Below, one piece after another: positions 5,858-7,828 of a DNA stretch of 7,828 bases. Each line of letters opens with the position of its first letter. Positions within the stretch are counted from its first letter, which is position 1. The notes beneath the pieces were generated by a model. The model was not told the origin of the DNA, did no database searches, and saw nothing but the letters and a program-made list of their open reading frames with translations. Origin of the DNA: Moraxella lacunata (GTDB lineage: Bacteria; Pseudomonadota; Gammaproteobacteria; Pseudomonadales; Moraxellaceae). The position numbers and the translations under genes were made by a program. The DNA is taken from NCBI RefSeq assembly GCF_002027545.1, contig NZ_MXAN01000065.1, positions 1-7,828 on the forward strand. The letters are read 5' to 3'.

Positions 5858-7363
5858 ATGACAACATTCAACGATTTTGCCGAAATTTTACAGCCCCATG
5901 TGTCCGATATGGATTGGGGGTGTATCAAGGATTTGCTCATCGCAGGCTTTGTGTCGGACAGTCGCAAGGTGGCAGGTGGCGAGATTTTTGTGTTGTTGTC
6001 GGTCAATCCTGACATTAAGTCCAAGGCAAAAGGCTATATTGATAGTAACAATAGCCAAGCGGTGCTGTCCGAGATAAGTGCATCTGATATGGGCGTGGAT
6101 AACACCAAAATGCCCATTGTGCATATTGCTAATTTACGTCTGATTTTGGGTGATTTGGTCAAGGCGTATTTACAAAAAACAGGGGCGGTGGACTTGCCAA
6201 AAGTCGTGGCAGTTACAGGCACCAACGGCAAAACCACCATTAGCCAGCTTACCGCCCAGCTTCTATCCCTTGCCAATCACAAAACTGCCGTCATGGGAAC
6301 GGCAGGTAACGGCATTTTGCCAAATCTTAGCCCAAGCACGCACACCACACTAGAAGTGGTCGCTCTGCAACACGCCATTTATGACTATGCCAAAGCGGAG
6401 GTGGCGTGTATCGCATTGGAGGCAAGCTCGCACGGACTCCATCAGCACCGTTTGCAAGGCGTGCCAATCACGGTGGCGGTGTATTCCAACCTTTCCCGAG
6501 ACCATTTGGATTATCATGCCGACATGGACGACTATGCAGGGGCGAAGGCACGGCTCTTTGACAAGGCGTTATTTCCCACGCTGACCCATGCCGTTATCAA
6601 TGCCGATGATGAATTTAGCGAGATTTTTATCCGCCAAGCCAAACAGTCTGGGCTTATCATTTGGACGTACAGCACCAAAGACTCAACGGCGGACTTTTTT
6701 GCCAAACACATCAGCCCAAGCCTAAATGGGGTGGAATTGGTTATCCAAACCCCACAAGGCGAGATGACGGTAAAAAGTCCGTTGTTAGGTTTATTTAACG
6801 TGGCAAACCTATTGGCGAGCATTGGGGCAAGCCTTGCCATGAATGTAAGTTTTGATGAAATTGTAAATAATATCAAACACTTAAAAGGGGCAAGGGGGCG
6901 TATGGAGCAAGTGCCGTCCGAGCGTGGTTCGTTTATCGTGGATTATGCCCACACCCCTGACGCTTTGACCCAAGTTTTGACAAGCCTAAAAGCCCACTGC
7001 ACAGGCAAACTTATTGCTGTCTTTGGCTGTGGGGGCGACAGAGACAAGGGCAAACGCCCACTCATGGCACAGGCAGGGCTTGCCTTGGCGGACAGGGTTA
7101 TCTTGACCGCCGACAACCCCCGAAGCGAAAACCCCAACGCCATACTGTCCGATATGCAGGTCGGCATGACGTGCGATGACCATTATCGCACCGTGATAGA
7201 ACCTGACCGCAAGCGTGCCATTGAGCTTGCCATAAAAGAAGCAGGCGAGCAGGACATTGTCGTGATAGCAGGTAAGGGGCATGAGACCTATCAAGAGATA
7301 CAGGGCGTGCGGTATGATTTTGATGATGTGGCGGTGGTGAGGGAGTTGTTAAACAAAAAATAA
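5858..7363 (+). CDS. murE: MurE, UDP-MurNAc-L-Ala-D-Glu:meso-diaminopimelate ligase
   Basis: Cytoplasmic ATP-dependent Mur ligase adding the third stem-peptide residue. The 501-aa product (E. coli 495) has the UDP-binding N domain with SDSR (33-36), the ATP loop VTGTNGKTT (119-127), EASSHGLHQHRL (188-199) and the central YSNLSRDHLDYH (209-220). YAGAKARLF (226-234) contains Lys230, the likely carbamylated lysine. The C-terminal domain shows GRMEQV (347-352), VDYAHTPDAL (361-370), FGCGGDRDKGKRPLM (389-403) and GKGHETYQ (472-479). DNPR (419-422) is the motif that selects meso-DAP over L-lysine, as expected for a Gram-negative. A strong ribosome site fixes the start, 41 bp after ftsI, and the gene is probably cotranscribed with ftsL-ftsI. 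No murF follows. Confidence 0.96.
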   Translation: MTTFNDFAEILQPHVSDMDWGCIKDLLIAGFVSDSRKVAGGEIFVLLSVNPDIKSKAKGYIDSNNSQAVLSEISASDMGVDNTKMPIVHIANLRLILGDLVKAYLQKTGAVDLPKVVAVTGTNGKTTISQLTAQLLSLANHKTAVMGTAGNGILPNLSPSTHTTLEVVALQHAIYDYAKAEVACIALEASSHGLHQHRLQGVPITVAVYSNLSRDHLDYHADMDDYAGAKARLFDKALFPTLTHAVINADDEFSEIFIRQAKQSGLIIWTYSTKDSTADFFAKHISPSLNGVELVIQTPQGEMTVKSPLLGLFNVANLLASIGASLAMNVSFDEIVNNIKHLKGARGRMEQVPSERGSFIVDYAHTPDALTQVLTSLKAHCTGKLIAVFGCGGDRDKGKRPLMAQAGLALADRVILTADNPRSENPNAILSDMQVGMTCDDHYRTVIEPDRKRAIELAIKEAGEQDIVVIAGKGHETYQEIQGVRYDFDDVAVVRELLNKK

Positions 7364-7425
7364 GCATTACTTCACTCTCAACTTAAAATTGTAAATGATT
7401 GATTGTTAGGAAATTATTTTTTGGG

Positions 7426-7494
7426 TTGTAGGGTCAATTTATTCGCCCAAAAATCAACATGTTATCAAAGGGCAAATGTGATTTGCCCCTACAA
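7426..7494. repeat. Complete small two-hairpin inverted-repeat element (copy 3)
   Basis: The 69-bp element is bounded by TTGTAGGG (7426-7433) and its inverted counterpart CCCCTACAA (7486-7494). Its left half can fold GGGTCAAT (7431-7438) with ATTCGCCC (7441-7448), with one mismatch and one wobble. The right half is a perfect hairpin, GGGCAAAT (7470-7477) with ATTTGCCC (7481-7488). The right end matches copy 2 exactly over 21 bases and shares its terminus with copy 1. It has no coding capacity, so a REP/MITE-like mobile repeat is inferred. It separates murE from the toxin-antitoxin genes and might also influence 3' ends of the murE transcript. Confidence 0.65.
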
Positions 7495-7516
7495 TTCCAT
7501 TTAAAGGCAATATTGA

Positions 7517-7529
7517 TTGGCAATGCCAA
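7517..7529. promoter_or_regulatory. Candidate operator palindrome upstream of the antitoxin gene
   Basis: TTGGC AAT GCCAA is a perfect inverted repeat 21 bp before the antitoxin start. Type II antitoxins with a ribbon-helix-helix fold usually repress their own operon through short palindromes at this position. No clear -10/-35 pair was identified around it, so the role is inferred from position and symmetry only. Confidence 0.35.
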
Positions 7530-7550
7530 AAATAAAGTCAAGGATAAAAA

Positions 7551-7769
7551 ATGATTATCAACATACCCCCTTATGTAGAACAAATGATTGTCAATGAAGC
7601 CGAGCAAAAAGGCATTAGTATTGATGAATTGATTATCCAAACCTTTTATAAACAACCTTATCCAAAAGGGGATATTCGCCGTTTAAAAGGCATTGGTCAA
7701 TCAGAGCATTCGGTAAGTATTGATGAGATGAATACCGCCATTAAACATGGAGCGGTTTATGGCGAATAA
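7551..7769 (+). CDS. Type II antitoxin, VapB-like (ribbon-helix-helix-like)
   Basis: Predicted antitoxin that binds and neutralises the toxin encoded immediately downstream and probably represses the operon. The 72-aa protein starts with a strand-helix-helix pattern (MIINIPPYVEQMIVNEAEQ, then KGISIDELIIQTF, 1-32) that fits a ribbon-helix-helix DNA-binding fold. The C terminus (52-72, SEHSVSIDEMNTAIKHGAVYGE) resembles the toxin-wrapping SxxxMxxAIxxGA tail common in antitoxins paired with PIN-domain toxins. A strong ribosome site AAGGA (7540-7544) precedes it. It overlaps the toxin start by 11 bp (7759-7769), the usual coupled antitoxin-toxin arrangement. The gene is more A+T-rich than the dcw genes, in line with acquisition by transfer (inference). 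Family assignment rests mainly on the neighbour and the C-terminal pattern. Confidence 0.7.
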   Translation: MIINIPPYVEQMIVNEAEQKGISIDELIIQTFYKQPYPKGDIRRLKGIGQSEHSVSIDEMNTAIKHGAVYGE

Positions 7770-7828
7770 AATCGGCATCGATACCAATGTACTCGTGCGA
7801 TATATTAAATCTCTTTCCAAACTAAAAA
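7759..7828 (+). CDS. PIN-domain toxin, VapC-like (partial, runs off the window)
   Basis: The ATG at 7759 overlaps the antitoxin stop and opens MANKIGIDTNVLVRYI. IGIDTNVLVRY is the hallmark N terminus of VapC-type PIN-domain ribonucleases, with Asp8 as the first acidic metal-binding residue. Only 23 codons are visible. After residue 16 the protein reads KSLSKLK, whereas VapC proteins often continue with a DDxxQ-like stretch, so the gene may be divergent, or interrupted near 7805 (frameshift or insertion). The rest of the gene is outside the window, so intactness cannot be judged. VapC toxins usually cleave tRNA or rRNA; no target can be inferred here. Confidence 0.65.
   Translation, partial: MANKIGIDTNVLVRYIKSLSKLK

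Noticed and set aside
6096..6104. CGTGGATAA, one mismatch from a DnaA box
   Set aside because: Single isolated match inside murE with no A+T-rich unwinding element or companion boxes; not an origin.

Overview
The window looks like a chromosomal segment of a Moraxella-like gammaproteobacterium (family Moraxellaceae). This is inferred from protein character, moderate G+C, the gene order and the TGTAGGGGCGAAT-type dispersed repeats, not from a database search. All genes lie on the + strand.

Layout. Positions 1-56 hold part of a small inverted-repeat element. rlmB (23S rRNA 2'-O-methyltransferase) follows at 117-944. A 470-bp gene-free stretch comes next, with a decayed repeat copy, a hairpin and a probable promoter. 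It leads into an FKBP-type peptidyl-prolyl isomerase lipoprotein (1415-2257), closed by a good Rho-independent terminator (2287-2319). The division and cell wall (dcw) cluster then starts: rsmH (2348-3322), ftsL (3386-3766), ftsI (3759-5816) and murE (5858-7363). After murE the expected dcw continuation (murF, mraY) is not seen. Instead there is a complete two-hairpin repeat element (7426-7494), a small palindrome and a type II toxin-antitoxin module. The module is a 72-aa antitoxin (7551-7769) overlapping the start of a PIN/VapC-like toxin that runs off the window.

How the genes work together. RsmH modifies 16S rRNA but travels with the dcw genes. FtsL (with FtsB/FtsQ) and FtsI (PBP3) are core divisome proteins. 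MurE adds meso-diaminopimelate to the peptidoglycan precursor that FtsI later crosslinks. The FKBP lipoprotein is probably an envelope folding factor. RlmB is a separate ribosome-modification gene.

Most notable observation. A perfect 16-bp parS palindrome, TGTTTCACGTGAAACA, the consensus ParB binding site for chromosome segregation, lies inside the ftsI coding sequence at 4370-4385, where it encodes residues V205-T209. This suggests that the dcw cluster lies in the origin-proximal ParB-loaded domain and links a segregation site with a division gene. Also of interest are the lysine-rich, A/C-tract-encoded N-terminal tails of both RlmB and FtsI, the break in the dcw cluster after murE, and a toxin sequence that stops resembling a PIN domain just after its first motif.
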